Source: Microglena sp. YARC (Eukaryota > Chlorophyta > Chlorophyceae > Chlamydomonadales > Chlamydomonadaceae). From it: 64,000 nucleotides of DNA. The notes under the pieces are model-generated. The model did not search any database, had not been told where the DNA came from, and worked only from the letters and a program-made list of their open reading frames with translations. Below are positions 55,204-64,000 of this stretch, one piece after another. The stretch spans positions 74,833,803 to 74,897,802 of the forward strand of contig CM039462.1 of NCBI GenBank assembly GCA_022414725.1, written 5' to 3'. Each line of letters opens with the position of its first letter. Position 1 is the stretch's first letter. The translations under genes and the position numbers were made by a program.

Positions 55204-55545
55204 CAGGGTACTTCAAACGGACCCCAGGCGTTGCGTCTTAGGACGCACCCTAATTCGGTAGGTTGCGTCCTGGGATGCAACCAATTTCGTAAGTTGCGTC
55301 CTGGGACGCAGTCAAGTCCTTAGGCTGCGTCCCACAAATTCCCTATTTCTCTTCACACAGAAAATTCTGCACGTTGCGTCCCATGCGTCTGCAATCCCTG
55401 CCGCTTCTTTATTCAACGCAACACTTAATGCTCACCTGATTGAGCTTTACCCTTCAGCGTCCTGATTTCCGGTTGTCTTTTGCCCTTTTGGGTACATCTA
55501 AACCCTGAGCCAGTTTTTGATCTTGAGCTGAAGGAACTTCAAACA
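55204..55545. mobile_element. MITE-like element with CCTGGGACGCA repeats
   Basis: Begins CAGGGTACTTCAAACGG, contains four GTTGCGTCCTGGGAYGCA palindrome-like units (55230-55400) and ends near GGAACTTCAAACAATGAAG. The start resembles the CAGGGTAC MITE ends. The right end is uncertain. Confidence 0.5.
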
Positions 55546-55624
55546 ATGAAGATTAATTGTTTAGTATTAAGAGGAGGCGACTGGTGCTTACTACAGTACC
55601 CAGCCCAGATGGAATTTGAAAAAT

Positions 55625-55910
55625 GAAAAACGGAAATTAGTACACCATGCCACAGGCGTGAGATTGAGGGAACCCTCCCGTTTACATGCATGTGTACATA
55701 CTGGAGAATAGCTACCATGTTTGGTTTATTTGGTTTCGCAGACCATCTGCGCCTGAGCTTGGAGTACCGCGCCACAGCACGGAGGGAAGACCTCTGCCTC
55801 TTCCAAGGTGGCAAATGTAAGATTCTACAAGCCTGGCCAGGGCTCGAACCTCACACCTGTCTGTTCGTTGACTGGGTAAACCTATACCATACAGCCCAGA
55901 CCTCGAAACT
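55625..55910 (-). mobile_element. Possible tRNA-derived SINE
   Basis: On the minus strand GAGGTTCGAGCCCTGGCCAG resembles a B box, with a tRNA-like arm before it (TACCCAGTCAACGAACAG). Overlapping short ORFs on both strands are not supported as genes. Confidence 0.35.
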
Positions 55911-56217
55911 TGATAGATGACTGTAGCGACAAGTGTAGTTGGTGTACAGTACTCAGTCATGCCTGAAGTCTTTCAGACCTTGAGGCAACCTCCTTTGGGA
56001 GAATTTGGTAATATTTTTTCAGTATCAAAAATATAATCAAGAACCCGATACCCTAGGCTACCAAAAGCTTTTGCCATCAATCCAAGCGATTAAAGGCTCT
56101 GTTCACTTGATTGTGTAAATTCTGTGGTGTTTAATAGGGTTGTTCAAGAGGCTGCATTGGTTGAAATTAATTATGTTGCTACCAAAGGCGGTGAGCAGCC
56201 ATAAGGAATGAGAGGGC

Positions 56218-56405
56218 CTGGTAGGGCGTGGTATTATGGGAGCCCCATGTTACGGCGGTGGATATCGGGCTGCTACAGTAGTACTGTACCAGGAGAAAGC
56301 TACCATGGCGGTTAACAGGGACCACAAATACGTAGGCGCACCGGAGGGATTCGAACCTCGCACCTACTTGTTTCGAAGAGCTCTATCATTGAGCTGTTCG
56401 ACAAA
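56218..56405 (-). mobile_element. tRNA-derived SINE
   Basis: The minus strand starts GTCGAACAGCTCAATGATAG and has GAGGTTCGAATCCCTCCGG, a good B box, at tRNA spacing. The body (CCTGGTAGGGCGTGGTATTA ... GCTACCATGGCGGTTAACAG on +) is homologous to 33047-33205. Confidence 0.6.
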
Positions 56406-56409
56406 ACGG

Positions 56410-56560
56410 GGTGTGAGCAGCCATAAAGGATGGAGCCATGTAGACAACTTCAAACGGCTGTTTCTTGCCCAGTCTGGAGGGCGGTATGGTCCAGACCCGG
56501 TGGTTAAGGCTTCGGCCACCGGAGTTCGAGCCCCGCTGCCGGAAGACGGCGGGTGGTTTC
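56410..56560 (+). mobile_element. Hairpin-type end and tRNA-like SINE head
   Basis: GTGAGCAGCCATAAAGGATGGAGCCATGTAGACAAC-type end (56410-56450), then CCCGGTGGTTAAGGCTTCGG and GGAGTTCGAGCCCCGC, which resemble A and B boxes of a Leu/Ser-type tRNA head. Confidence 0.5.
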
Positions 56561-58128
56561 TCGAGTCCAACTTTAGGGCGGTGTTGTTTCAGCTAGGACA
56601 TGAGCCCCTTGTAATATTTCTTTTTGTTTCTTGCGTCTCAGACACAGATTTTGAAAGGTCCGTTGTACCCTGACATAGATTTGGGAGGCTCTGAAGACAT
56701 GAAATCTCCCCTTCATTGAGTGTGATCCGCAGTGACACAGTGATCCTCAAAATGATGCGTGATTTGGGCCTGTGTAACGCACTCACGGACATTTTGATCT
56801 ACCCTGATAATCAATCAGCTCCAAGCAACTACAGGGATTTTATTTCAACTTACAAATAATAAGAGAATAGAACTGCCCATGGCAATTTATACAACATAGC
56901 AGGAGTGGAGATCTAGGGTAAATACAGGAATACAGGAATAACTGCATGTTTTTTAATCCGCTTTGAATACCACTCACTGTATGTATGTTTTTTAATCCGC
57001 TTGCCACCGGATCCTGATGTAAAGTTATGGTGCAGTCCCCCTTCTGTTCATTACTTGCCACGCGGTCCTAGAACGGCAGAGAGTCGAACGTTTGGAGGTC
57101 GTTAGCTCGCAGCAGGAAACTCGAACGCGCTCGATTGCAAGCTCTGGACGTGCGACAGGTCCCCATACACTCAATAGCATATCGGTACCCCCCTCTCCAT
57201 TAGGACCTACGTCCCCAGCATCATTTCGCACTTCGCATCAAGCAAACCTGGGTCTGTCCATGTAGCCTCCGCCTCCACGACCGCGACCACCCGTTGATGA
57301 TCCTACTCCGTCCTACTCTCTCCCCTAGAACCAGGGCCAGGAGCCGGTCTGCCAACCAACAGTGATAGCTCCACGCCCCGCCCTACACAGCGACCACACC
57401 TGGACGCCTGACGAGCAGTAGCACCCGGTAGCACCCCCCCTCTTCTAGCGGCAGGTCGACCAGGAGCGGAACCTGACGCAATGGTAGAACCGGACATAGG
57501 GACTCGGATAGCCGGAAGCACTGACGGTTCACGAGCAGGTTCGGGGGGAGGCGCAGATAAAGATAAATCAAAAATTGATGGCCGAGGCATCGAGATGAAC
57601 TGTAGTACTGAAAACAGAAACTCGCGAATTACTCTTGTACTCGCAATTGCAATTTGGCCAAACAAAACCACGAAAAGGTTTGTCCAATGCGGTTAAATCG
57701 GGGACGATACCATCAGTGCCCTCTGCCCTAAATCATTCTGTCCACCTTGCAGTTCGATGTTGCAGTTCGAAGCCCTGGTTCGAAGTTGCGTAAAGCAGTA
57801 CCAGGAGTACGGAGTATTCAGAGGCATAACTAGTTCACCAAGCTCACCCCGCGCTTTTCCCTCACGTTTGCCTTACCGCGGCTGCTTTGTTTCTCCTCCT
57901 TATACACCTGCTGGTCTGACGGAGTAGCGTTCCGAAAAAATTCCTCTCCTGTTCCTACGCATTTACCTCAAGTTTCCAAACTTGCTACAACCTCTACTGC
58001 CAGTTCTCTAGCTTTTCCACACTCTTGTCGCGTAGTCCGAATTGCTCATTTGCAGCACCCTACCGATGGACTAATTGCCCGGCACAATTATTCGCATCTG
58101 TAGCTAACCATTTGTTCAGCATCGCAAG
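56561..58128. other. Intergenic; upstream region of the second DMP-like gene
   Basis: Complex sequence with few repeats (a short ATGTTTTTTAATCCGCTT duplication at 56945-57002). Opposing ORFs of 70-122 codons near 57300-57700 have no recognisable domain. Likely holds the promoter and 5' UTR of the gene at 58129; no motif is decisive. Confidence 0.35.
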
Positions 58129-58224
58129 ATGGACGCAATCACAACGGTCTCCTACTACTTCCCGACTGCCTCGTTGACTTCTTTTTGGATTTTGACCAAC
58201 CTCATCGTCAATAACAAATCAAAC
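58129..58224 (+). CDS. Second DMP-like gene exon 1
   Basis: ATG at 58129, preceded by GCAAG; 32 codons; donor AAC/GTGAGC. Encodes the start and the first membrane segment. About 70% identical at the nucleotide level to 13764-13859 by eye. Confidence 0.8.
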
Positions 58225-59571
58225 GTGAGCCAATTGCAAAAGCTGCATTTTCTGCTGACTCGCACGTACTCGCTGCTTGCTCGAAAACCTTAATTTAGGC
58301 CTCGACATATCCCCACTTGCTTGGATTGGTGCACACTCCAACATTGTCATCTGTCCCTGACCTCTCAGCACTCCCACCTTCCTACAATTTGGCTATTGAG
58401 AACCTCCCACGCTCCAGCATCACCCCCATTCACAAACCGTAGTGTTCAGAACAAAGCATCAGCCTGGGCGTGGCATGCCTCCATATCATGCTCCTCTGCC
58501 CTTGCCCTCTCAGCATTCCCACCTTCCCACCAGTTGGCCATGGAGGGGCTCCCTTGCTCTTCATATTCCATCACCCCCAGGCCCCAAACCCAACCAAACT
58601 GATCATTGAAAATCACCAGGGCTATGGAAACTCTGCCTTGCCCTTCATAGTTAGGGAACGGCAATATGATATCATATGATTTGCTGGTCCTTATTCTTTA
58701 TACACCATATTTCTCATTGGAAAACATCAAGGCCATGGAATATTTTCCGTGCTTCTCACATTACCTCACCCCCATCCCCATGCCTACTTGCTCATGGCAG
58801 TACATCTGGGTGTGCATGGCAGTACACCTGCATGACAGTACACCAGGGTTTTCTTGAAGCCATACACCTGCAGTACACCTGGGTGTGCATGGGTGGAGCA
58901 TGCTTCTGTAGTAGGGAGCATTAGGGAGGTTAAAGTGGTTCATACACTGCACTGCCCCTGTTGCATGCCTTACGCTGACCACACACAAACAGAAACAAAG
59001 AAAATAACTGATGCATGCCATACGCTGACCACACACAAACAGAAACAAAGAAAAAATAATTGATGCATGCCATACGCTGACCACACACAAACAGAAACAA
59101 AGAAAACTACTGTTGCATGCCATACGCTGACCACACAAAAACAGAAACAAAGAAAAAACAAGTGTTGCATGCCATACGCTAACCACACACAAACAGGAAC
59201 AAAGAAAAACAAAAACAAAAACAAAAAAGCAGCTAGCTGACTTATGACTTCTCATCTCACATACCCCACACACCCACACACACAAACAAACAGAAACAAT
59301 CACGCACACATACACACTGACACACACACCAACACACTCACTCTCATTCGCTCGTACGCACTCACACGCAAAAACACTCTCACACAAACTCACACACACT
59401 TCCCCCAACAAACCCACACACCACACACACACACACACACTGCCTCCCTCTCCCACCACCTGACAGTGTCAAGATGAAGACCGATCGCTCCTCATTGCGA
59501 TTCTCGTTATTTTCAGTATTATGGTGGTGGTGATAGCGTTCACGGATACATACATTGCAAGCAATTCACAG
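58129..59571 (+). CDS. Second DUF679/DMP-like gene, first two exons only
   Basis: Exon 1 58129-58224 and exon 2 59467-59571 match the first DMP-like gene in length (96 and 105 nt), phase and sequence: MDAITTVSYYFPTASLTSFW then LTNLIVNNKSN, and CQDEDRSLLIAILVIFSIMV then VIAFTDTYIASNSQ. Donor AAC/GTGAGC and acceptor CCTGACAG are canonical, so the first membrane segment joins the second in frame. Exons 3 onward were not found before the minisatellite that fills the window end. The gene either continues beyond 64000 or is a 5' fragment. It lies 44 kb from its paralogue, same strand. Confidence 0.8.
58651..58690. mobile_element. Solo end of the ATATGATATCATATGA MITE
   Basis: TAGGGAACGGCAATATGATA followed by TCATATGATTTGC, then unrelated sequence. 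One end only. Confidence 0.7.
58965..59230 (+). repeat. 44-bp repeat GCATGCCATACGCTGACCAC
   Basis: Five units with ACACACAAACAGAAACAAAG. The minus-strand Val/Cys/Phe-rich ORF (232 codons) derives from this and the CA region following. Confidence 0.9.
59255..59445 (+). repeat. CACACA-rich low-complexity tract
   Basis: CACACACAAACAAACAG and ACACTCACACACACTT sequence ending just before the exon 2 acceptor. Confidence 0.85.
59467..59571 (+). CDS. Second DMP-like gene exon 2
   Basis: Acceptor CACCTGACAG, donor CACAG/GTGTGT; 35 codons, phase 0. Encodes the second membrane segment and the FTDTYIASNSQ loop. Confidence 0.85.
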
Positions 59572-59795
59572 GTGTGTTAGTGGGTGGGTGTGTGTGTGTG
59601 TGGATGTGAGTGAGGGTGTGGGTGTGTGTGTGGTGATAGCGTTCACAGATACGTACATTGCAAGCAATTCATAGGTGTGAAAGTGGGTGTTGGTGTGAGT
59701 GCGTGTGTGGATGTGAGTGTAAGTGTGGGGGTGTGAGTGTGGGTGTGGTGATAGCATTCACGGATACATACATTGCAAGCAATCCACATGTAGAT
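59572..59795 (+). pseudogene. Two 3' partial copies of DMP2 exon 2
   Basis: GTGGTGATAGCGTTCACAGATACGTACATT... (59629-59680) and GTGGTGATAGCATTCACGGA... (59745-59792) repeat the last 45 nt of exon 2 with GTGAGTGTGGGTGTG spacers. The first has the donor altered to ATAG/GTGTGA, the second CACATG. Confidence 0.85.
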
Positions 59796-59824
59796 ATGTC
59801 TCCTGAGGGCCTTTTGGTGGTGGT

Positions 59825-60065
59825 TGTAGTATACGCGGGGTACTGGTGGTGATGGTAGTGGGGTAGTGGTGGCGGTGGGGTGATAGTGGCGGGGTGGTGA
59901 TACTGGTGGTAGTGGTGGTAGCGCGGTGGCGGTGGTGGGGTGGTAGTGGTGATGGGCCGGTGATGCTGGTAGTGGTGGTGCTGCTGCTGGTAGTGTGTTT
60001 GTATGTACGAGGGAGGTGGTGTGTGTGTGAGGCGGTGGTGGTGGCGGTAGTGGGGTCACAAATGG
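59825..60065 (+). repeat. GGTGGTAGTGGTGGCGG repeat
   Basis: G/T-rich trinucleotide repeat. No coding evidence. Confidence 0.85.
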
Positions 60066-60404
60066 GTCAGAAGGAAGAGGGGACAATGTGGTAAAAGGTT
60101 GGCCATGAAATTGGGTGAACATCAGTGAGAGGATAGTGATAGCTAGGGTTGGGCCAATGTATGCTCATAAACCTACACACACATATAAACCTTCGCACAC
60201 ACATAATCTACACACATATATATATATATATATTATATATATACAAATACGTCTTCTTTGCGACGCCGTCATCACAAACTGAAGGTGGCCATCCCAGGCC
60301 GCACGTGAAGCCTATGCTGCCATACCTGAGTAGGAACGCAAGGCTGCCAATTAGTCAACGCTGGTCTTACTGTGCGTTCTCGCCCTTGCACCACTCATTC
60401 CATG

Positions 60405-60578
60405 TCTGCAACCTGTGGTGGGGGGGAGCCACCCTCCAATGAGCTAGCATCCACAAGCCAGATCCTCCTCGTGTTTAGGGTTTAGGATATAGGGTTTAGG
60501 GTTTAGGTTATAGGAGATCTGGCGTGTGAATGCTAGCTCACTGGAGGGTAGCTTTCCCCCTCCGCAACCTGTTTCCGA
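60405..60578. mobile_element. Foldback element with a TTTAGGG-repeat loop
   Basis: CAACCTGTGGTGGGGGGGAG, ACCCTCCAATGAGCTAGCAT and AAGCCAGATCCTCC at the left face their reverse complements at the right (GGAGATCTGGCGTGTGAATG, CTAGCTCACTGGAGGGTAGC, CCCCCTCCGCAACCTG). The loop (60470-60510) is GTTTAGGGTTTAGGATATAG GGTTTAGGG. Confidence 0.8.
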
Positions 60579-60800
60579 TGCATCGAGGAGCTTGTCACTA
60601 CGCATTGTTCGATAGCAAGCGCGAGTTGAATGAATTAACCAATTTGTGTACCCAAGTGAAGTTCAAGTTGACTGGATTGTTTCCGTCAAACCCCAGCTTC
60701 TGTAAATGCTCGCGAAGAAGAAGCTTCGGGTATGAGCTTTGCAACTGGGCAAGTCCGGTTTTCGCAGCAGGGAAGCCGTGGGGAGAGGTAGATGGCATGT
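60579..60800 (+). CDS. Unrecognised ORF or exon candidate
   Basis: Frame MHRGACHYALFDSKRELNEL TNLCTQVKFKLTGLF then SNPSFCKCSRRRSFGYELCN, complex composition. It does not match DMP exon 3 or any family I recognise. May be a fragment of an unrelated gene. Confidence 0.2.
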
Positions 60801-60874
60801 GTGATTTTGTTTATTTATGTGTGCGGCAGGCAAGCAGGGGGGGAATTGGCCAAGGGTTGTGGTGTTTGTGTGGG

Positions 60875-60887
60875 CGTGTGTGTGTGT

Positions 60888-60918
<31 letters not shown>

Positions 60919-60990
60919 TATGTGAAAATTCATGTTTTTGTGTATTTGATGGGGAAGGGGTGGGTAGTGGTGTGTGTGTGTGGGGGGGGT
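60875..60990 (+). repeat. (GT)n G(n) compound tracts
   Basis: GTGTGTGTGTGTGTGTGTGG followed by a G run (60902-60918), and a second, shorter one at 60970-60988. Confidence 0.9.
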
Positions 60991-61016
60991 CAATATTTTT
61001 GCTGGGAATATCCTGG

Positions 61017-61088
61017 CAGGTGTGGCCAACAACCACACGGGCAATGAACTAGTACATATACACATGCATATACTTATACATACATACA
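61017..61088 (+). mobile_element. GGGCAATGAACTAGTACATA end
   Basis: CCACACGGGCAATGAACTAG TACATATACACATGC... ACATACATAC; same family as 53190-53306. Confidence 0.6.
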
Positions 61089-61136
61089 TCGTTGCATATA
61101 AGTTGGTTTTCTTCTGAAGGGTCTTTCTGGAAACGA

Positions 61137-64000
61137 TGTCCTCTCAAGGTCTAGACCCTCAACTTGATTTCCTACTCAAGGTCCTAGACACCTCAACACC
61201 TCAAGGTCCTAGACACCTCAAGGTCCTAGACACCTCAAGGTCCTAGACACCTCAAGGTCCTAGACACACCTAGACACCTCAAGGTCCTAGACACCTCAAG
61301 GTCCTAGGAACACCTCAAGGTCCTAGACACCTCAAGTCCTAGACACCTCAAGGTCCTAGACATCAAGTCCTAGTCCTAGACCTCAAGGTCCTAGACACCT
61401 AGACAAGGTCCTAGACACCTCAAGGTCCTAGACACCTCAAGTCCTAGACACCAAGGTCCTAGACAACCTAGGTCCTAGACACCTCAAGGTTCCTAGACAC
61501 CTCAAGGTCCTAGACACCTCAAGGTCCTGACACCTCAAGGTCCTAGACACCTCAAGGTCCTAGACACCTCAAGGTCCTAGACACCTCAAGGTCCTAGACA
61601 CCTCAAGGTCCTAGACACCTCAAGGTCCTAGACACCTCAAGGTCCTAGACACCTCAAGGTCCTAGACACCTCAAGGTCCTAGAACCTCAAGGTCCTAGAC
61701 ACCTCAAGGTCCTAGACACCTCAATTCCTAGACACCTCAAGGTCCTAGACACCTCAAGGTCCTAGACACCTCAAGGTCCTAGACACCTCAAGGTCCTAGA
61801 CACCTCAAGGTCCTAGACACCTCAAGGTCCTAGACACCTCAAGGTCCTAGACACCTCAAGGTCCTAGACACCTCAAGGTCCTAGACACCTCAAGGTCCTA
61901 GACACCTCAAGTCCTAGACACCTCAAGGTCCTGACACCTCAAGGTCCTAGACACCTCAAGTCCTAGACACCTCAAGGTCCTAGACACCTCAAGGTCCTAG
62001 ACCTCAAGGTCCTTAGACACCTCAAGTCCTAGACACCTCAAGGTCCTAGACACCTCAAGGTCCTAGACACCTCAAGGTCCTAGACACCTCAAGGTCCTAG
62101 ACACCTAGACAAGGTCCTAGACACCTCAAGGTCCTAGACACCTCAAGTCCTAGAACACCTCAAGGTCTGACACCTCAAGGTCCTAGACACCTCAAGGTCC
62201 TAGACACCTCAAGGTCCTAGACACCTCAAGGTCCTAGACACCTCAAGGTCAAGGTCTAGACACCTCAAGGTCCTAGACACCTCAGGTCCTAGACACCTCA
62301 AGGTCCTAGACACCTCAAGGTCCTAGACACCTCAAGGTCCTAGACACCTCAAGGTCCTAGACACCTCAAGGTCCTAGACACCTCAAGGTCCTAGACACCT
62401 CAAGGTCCTAGACACCTCAAGGTCCTAACACCTCAAGGTCCTAGACACCTCAAGGTCCTAGACACCTCAAGGTCCTAGACACCTCAAGGTCCTAGACACC
62501 TCAAGGTCCTAGACACCTCAAGTCCTAGACACCTCAAGGTCTAGACACCTCAAGGTCCTAGACACCTCAAGGTCCTAGACACCTCAAGTTCTCAGACACT
62601 CAAAGACACCTCAAGGTCCTAGACACCTCAAGGTCCTAGACACCTCAAAGGTCCTAGACACCTCAAGGTCCTAGACACCTCAAGGTCCTAGACACCTCAA
62701 GGTCCTAGACACCTCAAGGTCCTAGACACCTCAAGGTCCTAGACACCTCAAGGTCCTAGACACCTCAGGTCCTAGACACCTCAAGGTCCTAGACACCTCA
62801 AGGTCCTAGACACCTCAAGGTCCTAGACACCTCAAGGTCCTAGAACCTCAAGGTCCTAGACACCTCAAGGTCCTAGACACAGGTCCTCAAGGTCCTAGAC
62901 ACCTCAAGGTCCTAGACACCTCAAGGTCTAGTCCTAGACACCTCAAGGTCCTAGACACCTCAAGGTCCTAGACACCTCAAGGTCCTAGACACCTCAAGGT
63001 CCTAGACACCTCAAGGTCCTAGACACCTCAAGGTCCTAGACACCTCAAGGTCCTAGACACCTCAAGGTCCTAGACACCTCAAGGTCCTAGACACCTCAAG
63101 GTCCTAGACACCTCAAGGTCCTAGGACACCTCAAGGTCCTAGACACCTCAAGGTCCTAGACACCTCAAGGTCCTAGACACCTCAAGGTCCTAGACACCTC
63201 AAGGTCCTAGACACCTCAAGTCCTAGACACCTCAAGGTCCTAGACACCTCAAGGTCCTAGACACCTCAAGGTCCTAGACACCTCAAGGTCTAGACACCTC
63301 AAGGTCCTAGACACCTCAAGGTCCTAGACACCTCAAGTCCTAGACACCTCAAGGTCCTAGACACCTCAAGGTCCTAGACACCTCAAGGTCCTAGACACCT
63401 CAAGGTCCTAGACACCTCAAGGTCCTAGACACCTCAAGGTCCTAGACACCTCAAGGTCCTAGACACCTCAAGGTCCTAGACACCTCAAGGTCCTAGACAA
63501 CCTCAAGGTCCTAGACACCTCAAGGTCCTCAAGACACCTCAAGGTCCTAGACACCTCAAGGTCCTAGACACCTCAAGGTCCTAGACACCTCAAGTCTAGA
63601 CACCTCAAGGTCCTAGACACCTCAAGGTCCTAGACACACCTCAAGGTCCTAGACACCTCAAGGTCCTAGACACCTCAAGGTCCTAGACACCTCAAGGTCC
63701 TAGACACCTCAAGGTCCTAGACACCTCAAGGTCCTAGACACCTCAAGGTCCTAGACACCTCAAGGTCCTAGACACCTCAAGGTCCTAGACACCTCAAGGT
63801 CCTAACACCTCAACCTCAACACCTCAAGGTCCTAGAGGTCCAACCTCAAGGTCCTAGACACCTCAAGGTCCTAGACACCTCAAGGTCCTAGACACCTCAA
63901 GGTCCTAGACACCTCAAGGTCCTAGACACCTCAAGGTCCTAGACACCTCAAGGTCCTAGACACCTCAAGGTCCTAGACACCTCAAGGTCCTAGACACCTC
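61137..64000 (+). repeat. 17-bp minisatellite CACCTCAAGGTCCTAGA
   Basis: About 165 units filling the window to its end, highly homogeneous but with scattered single-base deletions (AAGTCC, GGTCTAG) and short partial units. There are no spacers. The array continues beyond the window. Its single-base indels look partly like long-read consensus errors. Confidence 0.95.

Noticed and set aside
56318..56405. Functional tRNA gene on the minus strand
   Set aside because: A and B boxes are present, but the anticodon and acceptor stems do not pair, and a body homologous to 33047-33205 follows; a SINE fits better.
57303..57671. 122-codon minus-strand ORF
   Set aside because: Pro/Arg/Gly-rich in GC-rich DNA upstream of the second DMP gene; no homology or splice support.
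58761..59459. 232-codon minus-strand Val/Cys-rich ORF
   Set aside because: Built from the 44-bp repeat and CA-rich DNA, and lies in the intron of the second DMP-like gene.
61137..64000. Telomere or centromere satellite
   Set aside because: The unit is 17 bp and not telomeric. Centromere identity cannot be judged from one array.

Overview
This is a nuclear window from a eukaryote, most likely a repeat-rich green alga or another member of the green lineage. Three intron-rich genes support this. One belongs to the plant-type DUF679/DMP membrane protein family. One is an MLKL-like (HeLo four-helix bundle plus kinase) protein. One encodes the globular tail (DIL region) of a class XI/V-type myosin. 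Short interstitial TTTAGGG-type (plant-type telomere) repeats agree with this. The species cannot be fixed from sequence alone. All recognised genes lie on the + strand. I rebuilt the exons by hand from conserved residues, GT/AG sites and intron phase.

Layout: 1-13.7 kb is almost gene-free and made of minisatellites, MITEs and short retroelement ends. 13.76-21.71 kb is a seven-exon DMP-like gene (about 362 codons). 21.7-26.8 kb is decayed copies of its last exon, MITEs and minisatellites. 26.88-34.25 kb is an eight-exon MLKL-like kinase gene (542 codons). 34.3-37.5 kb holds compound microsatellites, dispersed repeats and unresolved ORFs. 37.56-53.42 kb is a ten-exon myosin tail (about 440 codons) with no motor in view and one 1-nt frameshift. 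53.4-58.1 kb is dispersed repeats, including tRNA-derived SINE-like heads. 58.13-59.57 kb carries the first two exons of a second DMP-like gene, and the window ends in a 17-bp minisatellite of nearly 3 kb.

The most striking feature is that exon edges have been tandemly copied in all the genes. DMP exon 4 is preceded by ten decayed partial copies. Myosin exons 2, 3, 7 and 9 are preceded by one to four partial copies carrying the splice acceptor and the 5' part of the exon. DMP exon 2 (both paralogues), DMP exon 7, kinase exon 4 and myosin exon 5 are followed by partial copies of their 3' end, usually with the donor. In the kinase, a 46-bp repeat carrying a splice donor appears to have split one exon into two. 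The other recurring theme is short retroelement 3' ends, several finishing in TGTAA plus a microsatellite; one directly forms the pyrimidine tract before a kinase exon. Several MITE families have clear 8-bp target duplications (hAT type).
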